DNA of 35,623 nt, taken from Acidobacteriota bacterium. GTDB taxonomy: Bacteria; Acidobacteriota; Terriglobia; Acidiferrales; UBA7541. Below the pieces are notes generated by a model that saw nothing but the letters and a program-made list of their open reading frames with translations, did not search any database and was not told where the DNA came from. Each line of letters starts with the position of its first letter. Positions within the stretch are counted from its first letter, which is position 1. Made by a program: the position numbers and the translations under genes. The stretch spans positions 12,104 to 47,726 of the forward strand of contig PMES01000100.1 in the NCBI GenBank assembly GCA_003154775.1, given 5' to 3'. Shown one piece after another: positions 1 to 10,017 of the stretch.

Positions 1-1249
1 CTCGTTTCAATCCATATTCCCTGCCCGCCGGCTCGTACCACTCCTGCAACGAGTGCGCTCCCCCGCCATTTCCCCCTGCCCCAATCGCAATCGCGTCAAT
101 CCCCAACGACAACGGAATATTCGCATCCGTGCTCGAGCGCTCGATTCGCGATTCGTTCCCAACCGCCTCATCCGCCGCGCGCAACGCCGCCAGCAGCGCC
201 GAATCCGCCGCCAACTCCCCGCCCGGCCGGCTCCCGATCAACTCCACTTTCCATTCCAGCTTCCCTTTACTGGGATCCCGCGCGTTGTCCATCTCATCCC
301 GCACGCCCGCCGCCACGCACTCCCGCAGCGCCGCCTCCAGCCGTGCAATTTCCCCTTCCGCCTCCGAGCGCAAATCCACCTTCAATTTCGCTTCGTGCGG
401 AATCGAATTCACCGACGTGCCCCCTTCAATCTGCCCCAGATTAAACGTCGTCCGCGGCTCCGCCGGCACCTTCGTATTGATGAACCGCACCGCCCCGCGC
501 ACCAGCGCATTAATCGGGTTCACCATCCCGAAATCCGACCAGCTATGCCCGCCCGGCCCCGTAATCGTCACCTCTAGCCGCCGCGACGCCAGCGCCTTCG
601 TCGTCACAAAGTCCGTTCCCGACCCGTCCAGCACCACCACCGCCCGCAACTTCGTCCGGTACGCGTCAATCAGCGCGCGCATCCCCCGCAAATTCCCTTC
701 GCCCTCTTCTCCCACGTTCGCGGCAAACAGAATTGTCCGCTGCGGTAGTATCTTCGCCGCGCGCATCGCTCGCGCTAGCGCCACCAGCGCCGCTAATCCC
801 GTTCCATTATCCGAAATCCCCGGCGCCACCATGCGCGCTCCTTCGCGCGTCACCTTAATTTCCGTGCCCGCCGGAAACACCGTGTCCAGATGCGCCGTCA
901 CCAGCACAATTTCCTTCTCATTCGCGCCCTGCAACTCCCCAATCACATTTCCAATTTTGTCGCTGTGGACCTTCAACCCTTCCTCCGCAAGCAGTTCCTT
1001 CACCGCCGCCGCCCTCTTCTCTTCCTCAAACGACGGCGCAGGGATCTCCGTCAAGCGCCCTTGTTCGTCATTAATCCATTTCAGGTTTTTCTCAAACCAG
1101 TCCAGCGCAGAACGCACCGCAGGTTGTTCCGTCAGGGGGACCGTGGCGTTAGGTCGTGTCACTTGTGCGAACACCGCGGAGCGAATCGGCATGCTCAAAA
1201 GAATAACGCAAAGCGCCACCCGTTTCACCGTACCTTCTGCCAGTTTCAT
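1..1249 (-). CDS. Exported M20-family metallopeptidase (C-terminus cut by window edge)
   Basis: Zinc-dependent peptidase or deacylase of the M20 family (acetylornithine deacetylase, succinyl-diaminopimelate desuccinylase and PepT relatives), probably acting on small peptides outside the cytoplasm. The reading frame is open from an ATG at 1249 to the window edge (416 codons). The N-terminus has a signal peptide (basic MKLAEGTVKR, hydrophobic core, AVFAQ cleavage-like end). Metal-site motifs appear in order: HLDTV (first His and Asp), GISDNGTG (bridging Asp), GEEGEG (catalytic and metal Glu), then a dimerisation-like insert, and GGAHSLQEWY near the visible end (last His). A purine-rich AAGGGGAGA sits just before the ATG. 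The substrate cannot be told. The stop codon lies outside the window. Confidence 0.88.
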   Translation of the reverse strand, partial: MKLAEGTVKRVALCVILLSMPIRSAVFAQVTRPNATVPLTEQPAVRSALDWFEKNLKWINDEQGRLTEIPAPSFEEEKRAAAVKELLAEEGLKVHSDKIGNVIGELQGANEKEIVLVTAHLDTVFPAGTEIKVTREGARMVAPGISDNGTGLAALVALARAMRAAKILPQRTILFAANVGEEGEGNLRGMRALIDAYRTKLRAVVVLDGSGTDFVTTKALASRRLEVTITGPGGHSWSDFGMVNPINALVRGAVRFINTKVPAEPRTTFNLGQIEGGTSVNSIPHEAKLKVDLRSEAEGEIARLEAALRECVAAGVRDEMDNARDPSKGKLEWKVELIGSRPGGELAADSALLAALRAADEAVGNESRIERSSTDANIPLSLGIDAIAIGAGGNGGGAHSLQEWYEPAGREYGLKR

Positions 1250-1275
1250 TCTCCCCTTCCACCCAATCCCCACCC

Positions 1276-1310
1276 CTGTAGCTCACCCCTTCAGGGGTGA
1301 GGCCTTTCCA
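1276..1310 (+). repeat. REP-like hairpin, GTAG foot (family B copy 1)
   Basis: GTAG at 1278-1281 is followed by a perfect 9-bp stem, CTCACCCCT (1282-1290) with AGGGGTGAG (1293-1301), and then GCCTTTCC. A near-identical copy lies at 11184-11218. A GTAG tetranucleotide at the foot of a palindrome is the hallmark of REP elements handled by TnpA_REP transposases. Confidence 0.7.
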
Positions 1311-1363
1311 TCCCCCAGCAACTCGTCGTCCCGCCCGCCCAGCTCCGCTCTTCTCCGGCCTTC

Positions 1364-1397
1364 TGTGGCACAGACACTCCTGTCTGTGCTCTTGGGT
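1364..1397 (+). repeat. REP-like hairpin, GTGG foot (family A copy 1)
   Basis: A GTGG foot, stem GCACAGACA/TGTCTGTGC with loop CTCC, and 3' flank TCTTGGGT. Other family A copies carry GCACAGTCA/TGACTGTGC, so both arms changed together here (compensatory change), which supports selection on the folded form. Confidence 0.7.
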
Positions 1398-1461
1398 CCC
1401 TCTTCTCTGTGCCCTCTGCCTCCTCTGTGTTCTCTGTGTATGCCTTTCTCTTCGGTCCCCC

Positions 1462-1743
1462 TCAGTAACGAACCGTATAACTATTCGGCCTCTGCTCCGG
1501 GTCCGGCCTATACAGCGTCTTACAAAACTCGCACCTGTAAATCTCCGCCCCCTTCCCCACCAACTTCTCTATCTCCGCCGGATACTCGAACCACCTCTTC
1601 AAGTGTCCCGCGCACACTTTCCCCTTCGCATCCTTCTCATCGCAAGCCCGCTGCTTCGTCTTCCGCGTCTTCACCTTCGGCGCGCTTACCACCTCCGCCG
1701 CGCCCTCCGCCGCATTCGTCACCGCTCCCGTTTCCTCCGCCAC
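1462..1743 (-). CDS. Small conserved-looking protein with paired cysteines (possible zinc ribbon)
   Basis: A 93-aa protein that I do not recognise by name. The N-terminal 30 residues are Ala/Glu/Lys-rich and probably disordered. The rest has two cysteines (ACDEKD, KVCAG), a GHLKRWFEYP segment and a YRCEFCKTLYRP segment with a CxxC pair, suggesting a small metal-binding fold. The start is GTG at 1743, preceded by AGGAGGAATT; this strong Shine-Dalgarno is supplied by the reverse strand of the neighbouring pyrimidine-rich repeat. It lies alone between two repeat blocks, downstream of the aldehyde dehydrogenase on the same strand. Function unknown. Confidence 0.68.
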   Translation of the reverse strand: MAEETGAVTNAAEGAAEVVSAPKVKTRKTKQRACDEKDAKGKVCAGHLKRWFEYPAEIEKLVGKGAEIYRCEFCKTLYRPDPEQRPNSYTVRY

Positions 1744-1891
1744 AATTCCTCCTCTTCTCTGCTCTTCTCTGCTCTGTGAACTTTGTGCTCGGCGTTTACC
1801 CCGACCTGGTCGGGGCGCTGTCTTCTACTCATCTACTCTTCTTTCTTTACTGAAAACTTAAAACTGAAAACTTATAACTTCTCGCTCCCCC
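1744..1891. repeat. Intergenic repeat block: C module, F palindrome, D module
   Basis: In order: pyrimidine-rich CTCTTCTCTGCTCTGTGAAC text (to 1790), the CCCCGACC-T-GGTCGGGG palindrome with its GGCGTTTA leader (1791-1820), a CT-rich stretch, then AAAACTGAAAACTTATAACT (ending about 1880). The same order recurs elsewhere in the window. Confidence 0.7.
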
Positions 1892-3466
1892 TTACCAATG
1901 CCTCCTCATCATCGTCTTCATCGCCGCTCTTGCATTCCTCACCTTCTCCCTCACACCCCCAAACTCAAACTTCAAAAACGCCCCCGCCGCCTTCTCCAAC
2001 TCGCTTCCATACCGGTACCACCACGGCTTCTCCACGCCCTTCAGCCAATCCACGTCCACGTACTTCACATTCACCATTTCCAGCAATCCCGCTTTCCCGT
2101 GCGTGCGTCCCCATCCGCTCAACCCGCACCCTCCGTGCGGCGCCTCCGCAATCGCAAACCCGCTCATCACATCGTTCACCATCACTGTCCCCGCCTTCAG
2201 CCGCCGCGCCAACTCCTTCCCGCGATCCGCGTCCCGCGTCCACACGCTCGCCGCCAGCGCAAATTCCGTGTCGTTCGCCCGCGCCACCGCTTCTTCCGCG
2301 TCCTTCACCACCTGAATCGCCATGATCGGCCCAAACGTCTCGTCCTGAAACAACTTCATGGACGCATTCACGCCCGTAATCACCGTCGGCTCGAAAAAGT
2401 TCGCTCCCAAATCCGGCCGCGCTCTTCCTCCCCAAACCACCTTCGCGCCCTTCGCCACCGCGTCCGCGATCAAATCCTTCATCCGCTGTACATGCTGCGG
2501 CCGGATCAGCGGCCCAATCTCCGTCCCCGGATCGCTTCCGGGCCCCATTCGCAATTTCTGCGTCTTCTCCACGCATCGCCGGATAAATTCTTCGCTGACG
2601 CTTTCCTCCACAAACAGCCGCTCCACCGACAAGCACACCTGCCCGCAATTCGAATAACTCCCCCACACCGCCGCGCTCGACGCCACATCCAAATCCGCGT
2701 CTGCCAGCACCACCATCGCGTCCTTCCCGCCCAACTCCAGCACGCTCGGCAGCAATCCCCGCGCGCACGCCTCCGCCACATGCTTTCCCGTGAACACGCT
2801 CCCCGTGAAAAACACTTTGTCCGGCCGCGCCTCAATCAAAGCCTGTCCAACTTCTCCCCCACCCTGCAATATCGTCACCAGCTCCACCGGAAATCCCGCC
2901 TCGCCAAATAGTTTCCCGATCAGCGCCCCGCATTCCGGTGTGAAGTCGCTCGTCTTGCACAACACCCCATTCCCCGCCGCCACCGCCGGTATAATCTGGC
3001 TCATCGGAATCGCCAGCGGATAATTCCACGAACTGATAATTCCCACCACCCCCAGCGGTTCATACAGCAACGTCCCAGACTTCGCCTTCGCCGCCGTGCT
3101 GTGATGCTTCACCTTCTCCGCGCGCAGCAATTTCCGCCCCTGCTTCGCAAAATACTCCGCCGTGTCCAGCGACACAAACACATCCGCGAACAGCGCCTCC
3201 ACCCGCGGCTTCCCCGATTCGCGCACCACCGCGTCCGCCAGCGCCTCGCGCGCCTCCAGCATTGTCTTTTTCAGTTTGCCAATCAGCGCGCAGCGTTCCT
3301 CGATCGGCCTCTTCGCCCACTCCACCTGCGCTGCCCGCGCTCGCGCCATCAACCCCGCCACCGCCAGCGGGAGTGTCCTCTCAAACTGCGCCCGCACCTG
3401 CCCGGTCGCCGGATCGATGGACGGGATGGTATCCACCGCAACTTGTGTCGCCACCATACCCGGCAT
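1892..3466 (-). CDS. NAD(P)-dependent aldehyde dehydrogenase
   Basis: Oxidises an aldehyde to the acid (ALDH superfamily, soluble). At 524 aa it is slightly longer than the usual 480-500. Visible motifs: SSWNYP with the oxyanion Asn148, CKTSD (cofactor-binding Lys171), FFTGS (219-223), LELGGK with general base Glu244, SNCGQVCLS with catalytic Cys278, and DETFGPI downstream. A basic C-terminal extension (about 490-524) follows the core. The substrate is not clear; the relatives that come to mind oxidise semialdehydes or medium/long-chain aldehydes. Start: ATG 3466 or the in-frame ATG at 3457, which lies 7 nt after TAGAAT (3470-3465), so a leaderless start at 3457 is possible. Flanked on both sides by repeat blocks. 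Confidence 0.93.
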   Translation of the reverse strand: MPGMVATQVAVDTIPSIDPATGQVRAQFERTLPLAVAGLMARARAAQVEWAKRPIEERCALIGKLKKTMLEAREALADAVVRESGKPRVEALFADVFVSLDTAEYFAKQGRKLLRAEKVKHHSTAAKAKSGTLLYEPLGVVGIISSWNYPLAIPMSQIIPAVAAGNGVLCKTSDFTPECGALIGKLFGEAGFPVELVTILQGGGEVGQALIEARPDKVFFTGSVFTGKHVAEACARGLLPSVLELGGKDAMVVLADADLDVASSAAVWGSYSNCGQVCLSVERLFVEESVSEEFIRRCVEKTQKLRMGPGSDPGTEIGPLIRPQHVQRMKDLIADAVAKGAKVVWGGRARPDLGANFFEPTVITGVNASMKLFQDETFGPIMAIQVVKDAEEAVARANDTEFALAASVWTRDADRGKELARRLKAGTVMVNDVMSGFAIAEAPHGGCGLSGWGRTHGKAGLLEMVNVKYVDVDWLKGVEKPWWYRYGSELEKAAGAFLKFEFGGVREKVRNARAAMKTMMRRHW

Positions 3467-3704
3467 TCTAGCCGAAAACCCGACCCCGCATCACTACGCT
3501 ATTCTCGCTCAGGCCTGAATTGTCATCCTGTCTCATCCCCGCGTGGTCATCCCGACCCGAGCAACGCGAGGGATCTGCTTTTCCCCTCTTTCTTTACTTA
3601 GAACTTATAACCGAAAACTCAAAACTGTACTTCTTGCTTCCTGATCGCTGATATCTGATCGCCGATTACCTTCCCCGCTTTACTTACAACTCAAAACTGA
3701 AAAC
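3467..3704. repeat. Intergenic repeat block: E, D, G and D modules
   Basis: No gene seen. It holds a TGTCATCC...CGCGAGGGATCTGC element (about 3521-3580, module E, echoed at 29637-29665), then AACTTATAACCGAAAACTC (D), then GCTTCCTGATCGCTGATATC (3636-3655, module G), then a second D module that runs up to the truA stop codon. Confidence 0.65.
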
Positions 3705-4490
3705 TCATAACTCCACCCTGTACGCCTCCTCGTGCTCCACCCTCACCATCCACAATCCCTGCGCCGGCACCGTCGGCCCCGACTTCGACCGGTCCCTCAT
3801 CTCATACAGCCGCTCAATATCCCCTGCCGTCAACTTCCCTCTTCCCACCTCCAGCAGCGTCCCCACCATCTTCCGCACCATGTACCTCAAAAACGACCGC
3901 CCATGCACCGTGAACCACAACTCTTCCCCATCCTCCGTGCGCTTCAATTCCGTCGCAAAAATCTCTCGCACCATATTCCGCTCCCGGTCGTCGTCTTCCG
4001 ATCCCGTCGAAGCCGCAAACGACGCGAAATCGTGCACACCCACAAACCGCGCCGCCGCCTCTTTCATCGCCTCTTCATCCAGCGGAAACGGGTAGTGCAG
4101 CACATATCGCCATAAGGTCGGCGGCACCACCTTCCCACGATAAATCCGGTACCGGTAAAGTTTCCCTTTCGCCGACCAGCGCGCATTAAAATCCGGCCCC
4201 GTCTCCTCCACTCCCACGATCCGGATCGTCGGCGGCAGCAGCGCATTCAACGCCCGCTGAAACTCCCCCGCCGAAAGCGTCGATTGTGTCCGGAAGCTCC
4301 CCACCTGCCCCAGTGCATGCACACCCGCATCCGTGCGCCCCGCGCCGTGCAGTTGAACATTCTCCTGGGTCAACCGCCGCAGTATGGACACCAACTCGCC
4401 CTGCACCGTCGGTTTATTTGCCTGGATTTGCCAACCGTGGAAATCCGTCCCGTCGTACGCAATCGTCAGCTTGAAATATCGCACCGCCAC
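3705..4490 (-). CDS. truA: tRNA pseudouridine(38-40) synthase TruA
   Basis: Isomerises uridine to pseudouridine at positions 38-40 of the tRNA anticodon arm. From the GTG at 4490 the protein is 261 aa, the normal family length. The conserved start YFKLTIAYDGTDFHGWQ and the catalytic loop GAGRTDAGVHALGQ (Asp54) are present, as is the later RSFLRYMVRKMVG segment. The frame stays open to an ATG at 4598, but that extension (…KDYTEVAEFTEKSGEE…) is the reverse strand of the repeat module, so a start at 4490 or at the GTG two codons later (4484) is much more likely. Same strand and order as pyrE, 134 bp downstream of it across a repeat block. Confidence 0.93.
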   Translation of the reverse strand: MAVRYFKLTIAYDGTDFHGWQIQANKPTVQGELVSILRRLTQENVQLHGAGRTDAGVHALGQVGSFRTQSTLSAGEFQRALNALLPPTIRIVGVEETGPDFNARWSAKGKLYRYRIYRGKVVPPTLWRYVLHYPFPLDEEAMKEAAARFVGVHDFASFAASTGSEDDDRERNMVREIFATELKRTEDGEELWFTVHGRSFLRYMVRKMVGTLLEVGRGKLTAGDIERLYEMRDRSKSGPTVPAQGLWMVRVEHEEAYRVEL

Positions 4491-4624
4491 CGCGCCCCTA
4501 ATCCAGCCTTCCTCTTCTCCGCTCTTCTCTGTGAACTCTGCGACCTCTGTGTAATCTTTTTCTTGCTTCCTGATCGCTGATATCCTTCCTCGCCTCACTT
4601 AAAACTGAAAACTGACAACTTCCC
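4491..4624. repeat. Intergenic repeat block: C, G and D modules
   Basis: Order: CTCTTCTCTGTGAACTCTG-type C module (4510-4558), GCTTCCTGATCGCTGATATC (G, 4565-4584), then AAAACTGAAAACTGACAACT (D, 4600-4620), ending at the pyrE stop codon. The block separates pyrE from truA. Confidence 0.65.
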
Positions 4625-5242
4625 TCACCCCGCGCTCCTCACAAAACGGCTCCCCGGCTTCACCGCCACGTTCCCCTGCCGGCACAGCGGGCATTCATCC
4701 TCTTCGTAACTCTCTATCTTCAGCTCCAGCAGCGCCTGCGACTCCACATCAAACTCGATCGTTCCGCCGCTCCGGTCAATCAACGCACCCGCCGCCACCA
4801 CGCGCGCTCCCGCCTCTTCCACCACGCGGATTGTCTCTCTCGTCGATCCGCCCGTCGTCCAAACATCCTCCACCACCAGCACGTGCGTATCCGGCGGCAG
4901 CACAAACCCTCTCCGCAGCGTCAGCAATCCGCTCGCATCCCGCTCTACGAACATCGCCGGCACCCCGCCGCCCACGGCGTCCTTCACCGCCGGCAACGCC
5001 CGTGCCACTTCCTGCCCGACCACCACTCCGCCCAGCGCCGGAGACACCACCGCGTCAATCCGCGCATCGGAAAACAGCCCTGCCAGCGCCTGCCCCAACT
5101 TCTCCGCAAACCGCGGGTATTGCAGCACCAGCGCGCACTGCACATACGTTCCGCTGTGCCGCCCGCTGGACAGCTCAAAGTGCCCGTGCCGGATCGCTCC
5201 CGCCGTCTCAAATAACCGCAGCAATTCTTCTTGTGTCAGCAT
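4625..5242 (-). CDS. pyrE: Orotate phosphoribosyltransferase
   Basis: Condenses orotate with PRPP to give OMP in pyrimidine biosynthesis; cytoplasmic. The 205-aa protein has the PRPP-binding signature VLVVEDVWTTGGST at 121-134, an SSGRHSGTYV segment near the N-terminus (25-34) and an SPALGGVVVGQEVA segment (67-80). The C-terminal ECPLCRQG (183-190) is a Cys pair found in one PyrE subgroup and may bind metal. The start ATG at 5242 has GAGG about 12 nt upstream, a rather long spacing. Confidence 0.94.
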   Translation of the reverse strand: MLTQEELLRLFETAGAIRHGHFELSSGRHSGTYVQCALVLQYPRFAEKLGQALAGLFSDARIDAVVSPALGGVVVGQEVARALPAVKDAVGGGVPAMFVERDASGLLTLRRGFVLPPDTHVLVVEDVWTTGGSTRETIRVVEEAGARVVAAGALIDRSGGTIEFDVESQALLELKIESYEEDECPLCRQGNVAVKPGSRFVRSAG

Positions 5243-5496
5243 ACGAGCCCCTAACCTCTGGGCAGCCTAAACGTCGAATCGTCAGCAGCCTAGCCGCCTG
5301 CACACCTTATTGTCAAGGAAGGAACTCCCTGTGATAGACTCCATAATTCCGGCCTGGGGCCCGGGATTCTGTGTCCAAAGCCCTCTCGGCACAGTCGGCC
5401 GTGAAACAATTTGCGTCCCGCGAACGTTCTACATAGTGATGCACCCCAAATCGCGGGTTATGCGAACCATGTTCCAACTCTATTCGTGAGGATCCT

Positions 5497-7524
5497 ATGA
5501 AGACGCCGTTCCGCAGACCGCTGCTCGCCTCCATCTTAGCTGCTGTTTTGGCCGGCTCGCCCGTCGCCACTACCCTTGCTCAGGAGCCGGCCTCCCCGCC
5601 TGTGCCGCACACCGTCGCGCAGGGTGCCGTGCCTATCTCTCTGGGTGTCACCAAGCACGACTACACCCACGCTCCCAAGGCCTTCCCGAACCTTCTCGCG
5701 CCCTACACCAGTCAAAACGTTGCCCCCGGCGTCTTGACCAATTCGCCGCGCCTTGAGCAGCTCATCCATGATGGCAAGCTCAGCCTCAGCCTCCAGGATG
5801 CCATCGCCCTCGCTCTTGAAAACAGCATGGACATCGTCGTCCAGCGCTACAACCCCTGGATGGCGGACGTCAGCCTCCTCAAAACGCGCGCTGGCGGTTA
5901 CAGCTACGGCACGCCCGGAAGCATCTCCGTTGGCTCTACAGCTAACCTCCCCAGCCTCCTTTACGACCCCATCATTTCCCAAACCGTCCAAATCGCCGAT
6001 GCCACCACACCCATCAACAACCCCTTCATTTCCGGTATAGGTACCACAACTTCCGGAGTCTTCGGCTTGGTCAGCCACAGCGCCACTTACAACACCCAAT
6101 ACCAGCAGAGCTTCACTACCGGTACCTCCTTCACCGTGGCTTGGGACAATACCCGCTCCTCTTCCAATGCGGACAACTTCTTCAATCCTTACGTGCAATC
6201 CTCCCTTGCCTTCACCATCTCGCAGCCTCTCCTGGCCGGCGCTGGCCGCTTCGTCAATCGCCGCAACATCATCATCGCCGAAAATAATCGCAAGATCGCC
6301 GATCTCGTCTTCACCCAGCAAGCCATCACCACCACCACAAACACCATCACCGCCTACTGGGAACTCGCCTACGCCCGCGAATACGTCAATGTCACACGGC
6401 AGGCCGTCACCGTCGCTGAAAAGCTCTATAGCGACAATAAGAAGCAGCTCGACATCGGCACCATGGCTCCCCTCGACGTTACCCGCGCCGAATCCGAACT
6501 CGCCACCGACCAACAGAATCTCATCGTCGCCCAAACCACGCAGCTCCAGGACGAGCTCGTCCTCAAGAACTACATCTCCAAGGATCCTCTCGCTTCCAAT
6601 CTCCTCTCCGTCGAAATTATCCCCACCGATAAGCCCGATTCGCCCGCGTCCATCACCACCTCCTCCTTCGATGATGCCGTCAAGGAAGCCTTCGCCAAGC
6701 GCCCCGATCTTCAGGAGCAGTATTTCAACCTCAAGAACGCCGATGTCGACGTCCGCGCCACGAAGAATGCACTTTTGCCGACGGCTACTCTCTCAGCCTA
6801 TTACGCTTCCGCCGGTCTCGCCGGCAACTCTTTCACTACTGGCGCGCCCAGCGTCATCGCTGGTCAGCCCATCGTCGATGGCAGCGGTGTCGCGGTCCCC
6901 GGTTACTTCATTCCAGAAACCGTCGCCCCCGTCACCGGCGTCGCCAAAGACGGCCTCTCGACCGCACAGTCGCAGATCTTCCACAATGATTTCCCAACTT
7001 ACGCCGCTCAACTCACCCTGACTCTTCCTTTGCGCAACCGCGCGGCCCAGGCTGACAACATCCACGCGCAACTCGTCAAGCGCCAGATGGAAGCTCAGAC
7101 CCAGCAGATCAAGAACAACGCCCTCCTCGACGTTCGCAACACCACCATCGCCGTCGAGCAGGGCCGCGCTCAGGTGCAGGCCGCCAGCAAGGCTCGCGAG
7201 CTCCAGCAGCAGACTTTTGACGCCGAGCGCAAAAAATACGAACTCGGCGCCTCCACCGTTTACAACGTCATTCTCACCCAGCGCGACCTCATCACCGCTC
7301 AGGGCACCGAACTGCGCGCGCTGGCCAACCTCGCCGAAGCCAAAGCCAATTACGAACGCGCCCTCGGACGCACCCTCGAAGTCAACAGCGTCACCATCGC
7401 CGGCGCACAAAAGGGCGTAATCGAGCGCGACACTTTGATCCCCGGCACTCTCAACGGCCAGGTCGTCGGCACCGAGCAACTCTTCAAGTCCCTCGACCAA
7501 TCCAACGCCCACGGCCAGCGCTAA
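5497..7524 (+). CDS. TolC-family outer-membrane efflux protein
   Basis: Outer-membrane channel component of a tripartite efflux or type I secretion system. It has 675 aa, longer than the usual 430-500, because of an N-terminal extension. Residues 1-28 form a signal peptide (MKTPFRRP, hydrophobic core, TLA/Q). The two OEP repeats start near LSLQDAIALALENS and near the SFDDAVKEAFAKRPDL segment; both contain the long Ala/Gln/Glu-rich helices typical of the periplasmic barrel, for example in the stretch after GRAQVQAASKARELQQQ. The start ATG follows GAGGATCCT. No inner-membrane pump or adaptor gene lies beside it, so its partner is elsewhere. A REP-like cluster follows the stop codon. Confidence 0.9.
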   Translation: MKTPFRRPLLASILAAVLAGSPVATTLAQEPASPPVPHTVAQGAVPISLGVTKHDYTHAPKAFPNLLAPYTSQNVAPGVLTNSPRLEQLIHDGKLSLSLQDAIALALENSMDIVVQRYNPWMADVSLLKTRAGGYSYGTPGSISVGSTANLPSLLYDPIISQTVQIADATTPINNPFISGIGTTTSGVFGLVSHSATYNTQYQQSFTTGTSFTVAWDNTRSSSNADNFFNPYVQSSLAFTISQPLLAGAGRFVNRRNIIIAENNRKIADLVFTQQAITTTTNTITAYWELAYAREYVNVTRQAVTVAEKLYSDNKKQLDIGTMAPLDVTRAESELATDQQNLIVAQTTQLQDELVLKNYISKDPLASNLLSVEIIPTDKPDSPASITTSSFDDAVKEAFAKRPDLQEQYFNLKNADVDVRATKNALLPTATLSAYYASAGLAGNSFTTGAPSVIAGQPIVDGSGVAVPGYFIPETVAPVTGVAKDGLSTAQSQIFHNDFPTYAAQLTLTLPLRNRAAQADNIHAQLVKRQMEAQTQQIKNNALLDVRNTTIAVEQGRAQVQAASKARELQQQTFDAERKKYELGASTVYNVILTQRDLITAQGTELRALANLAEAKANYERALGRTLEVNSVTIAGAQKGVIERDTLIPGTLNGQVVGTEQLFKSLDQSNAHGQR

Positions 7525-7731
7525 CCCAGCGCCCTTTTCTCTTTCTCGTGTAGGGACCGCCTTCCGAGGCGGTCCGCAAACTACGCACAGGCACTTGCGT
7601 CTACCTTGAGTAGCATCCTGCTCCTACGCTTCCCCGCCGTCTCCGTTTCCTCTGCGGCCCCTCTGTTACCTCTGTGGTTCGCCTTTCTCTTCTCTTGAAC
7701 TGTCAACCGTAATCTGTAAACTGTAACCTCC
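7525..7731. repeat. Intergenic block: REP-like cluster, C and D modules
   Basis: Downstream of the TolC gene are a REP cluster (7550-7631), a C module (CTCTGTTACCTCTGTGGTTC, about 7637-7694) and a D module (AACTGTCAACCGTAATCTG onward) that runs to 2 nt before the mutase ATG. No clear Shine-Dalgarno is left for the mutase, so the D module itself forms its immediate leader. Confidence 0.6.
7550..7631. repeat. BIME-like pair or triplet of REP hairpins
   Basis: GTAG (7550-7553) leads a perfect 8-bp stem GGACCGCC/GGCGGTCC (7554-7561, 7568-7575). Next comes an inverted element whose reverse strand reads GTAG-ACGCA…TGCGT-AG (7604 back to 7581), then a third GTAG (7610-7613) with a short stem. Head-to-head REP units are the layout of bacterial interspersed mosaic elements. 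The cluster may also act as a transcription stop for the TolC gene, but no T-run follows. Confidence 0.55.
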
Positions 7732-9345
<1,614 letters not shown>

Positions 9346-9409
9346 TCGAGCGAACGGCTTCAAATATGTCCTGAGAGTGGGATATGCTGAGCTGCAGGAG
9401 GAAACCAGC

Positions 9410-9619
9410 ATGCCTAAACAGCAGCGCACTTTGATGGGCACTGAAGTCCACGTCCTCTTTTCAGATGTCAAGGAAGCACGGCAGTTTGCAGAGGAAGCTA
9501 CAAAGCGGAGATCGGTTGTTCGCGTGGGCCTAGTAAGACCTGTGGTTCGTAGACGGCCGACGAACGGAATAGTTTCAGTTGAAGTGGACGACTACAATAA
9601 GCCTGAGCAGGCGCTATGA
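9410..9619 (+). CDS. Unknown 69-aa protein inside the mutase operon
   Basis: Not recognised. The start ATG at 9410 has a strong GGAGG 8 nt upstream, and its stop codon overlaps the start of the B12 subunit (ATGA at 9616-9619), so translation is probably coupled. The frame remains open back to 9377, but the ribosome site favours 9410. The protein is basic (…[23 protein letters not shown]…), has no membrane segment or cysteine, and reads like a compact alpha/beta fold. Base composition is less C-rich than that of the mutase genes on either side, which suggests a later insertion. Its place between two subunits that must act together hints at an assembly or regulatory role, but this is inference only. 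Confidence 0.7.
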   Translation: MPKQQRTLMGTEVHVLFSDVKEARQFAEEATKRRSVVRVGLVRPVVRRRPTNGIVSVEVDDYNKPEQAL

Positions 9620-10017
9620 CAGACAAAAGGATCAGGGTGTTAATCGCCAAGCCCGGCCTCGACGGCCACGACCGCGGCGCCAAAATCATCGCCCGCGCCC
9701 TTCGCGACGCCGGCATGGAGGTCATTTACACCGGCCTCCGCCAAACCCCGGAAATGATCGCCTCCGCCGCCGTCCAGGAAGATGTGGACGTCGTCGGCCT
9801 CTCCATTCTCTCCGGCGCCCACAACACCCTCTGTCCGCAGCTCATGAAGCTTCTCCACGAAAAGGGCATGCACGACGTCACCGTCCTCGTCGGCGGCATC
9901 ATTCCCGAAGCCGACATCCCCGCTCTCAAGCAATCCGGCATCGCCGCCGTCTTCCTCCCCGGCACCTCCACCCAAGACATCATCGCCTTCATCCAAGCGC
10001 GCCCCGTCCGCACCTGA
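9616..10017 (+). CDS. icmB: B12-binding small subunit of acyl-CoA mutase
   Basis: A 133-aa cobalamin-binding Rossmann-like domain that supplies the coenzyme to the large subunit. The base-off signature DxHxxG is present as D16-G-H18-D-R-G21 ([10 protein letters not shown]), followed by the GLSILSG (61-67) and VGGIIP segments that contact the nucleotide tail. Length matches the free-standing subunits of isobutyryl- and 2-hydroxyisobutyryl-CoA mutases and of archaeal methylmalonyl-CoA mutase. Start ATG 9616 overlaps the upstream stop. No MeaB/MeaI-type G-protein chaperone gene lies nearby. Confidence 0.9.
   Translation: MTDKRIRVLIAKPGLDGHDRGAKIIARALRDAGMEVIYTGLRQTPEMIASAAVQEDVDVVGLSILSGAHNTLCPQLMKLLHEKGMHDVTVLVGGIIPEADIPALKQSGIAAVFLPGTSTQDIIAFIQARPVRT

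Larger units (their letters stand above)
1250..1461. repeat. Intergenic repeat block: two REP-like hairpins and a C module
   Basis: Between the M20 peptidase start and the next stop codon lie a GTAG-footed hairpin (1276-1310), a GTGG-footed hairpin (1364-1397) and a pyrimidine-rich CTCTGTG-type module (about 1398-1453). No gene is visible on the plus strand; long open frames there are mirror images of the peptidase coding. Confidence 0.7.

Noticed and set aside
129-1853. 574-codon open frame on the plus strand
   Set aside because: It is antisense to the M20 peptidase and the small Cys protein; the translation is Ser/Pro/Arg-rich with no motif, while the minus strand shows clear metal-site motifs.
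3596-3720. Possible CRISPR-like repeats (repeated AACTTATAAC/AAAACTGAAAAC text)
   Set aside because: The units are irregular in length and spacing with no unique spacers, and no cas genes are present; they are D modules.
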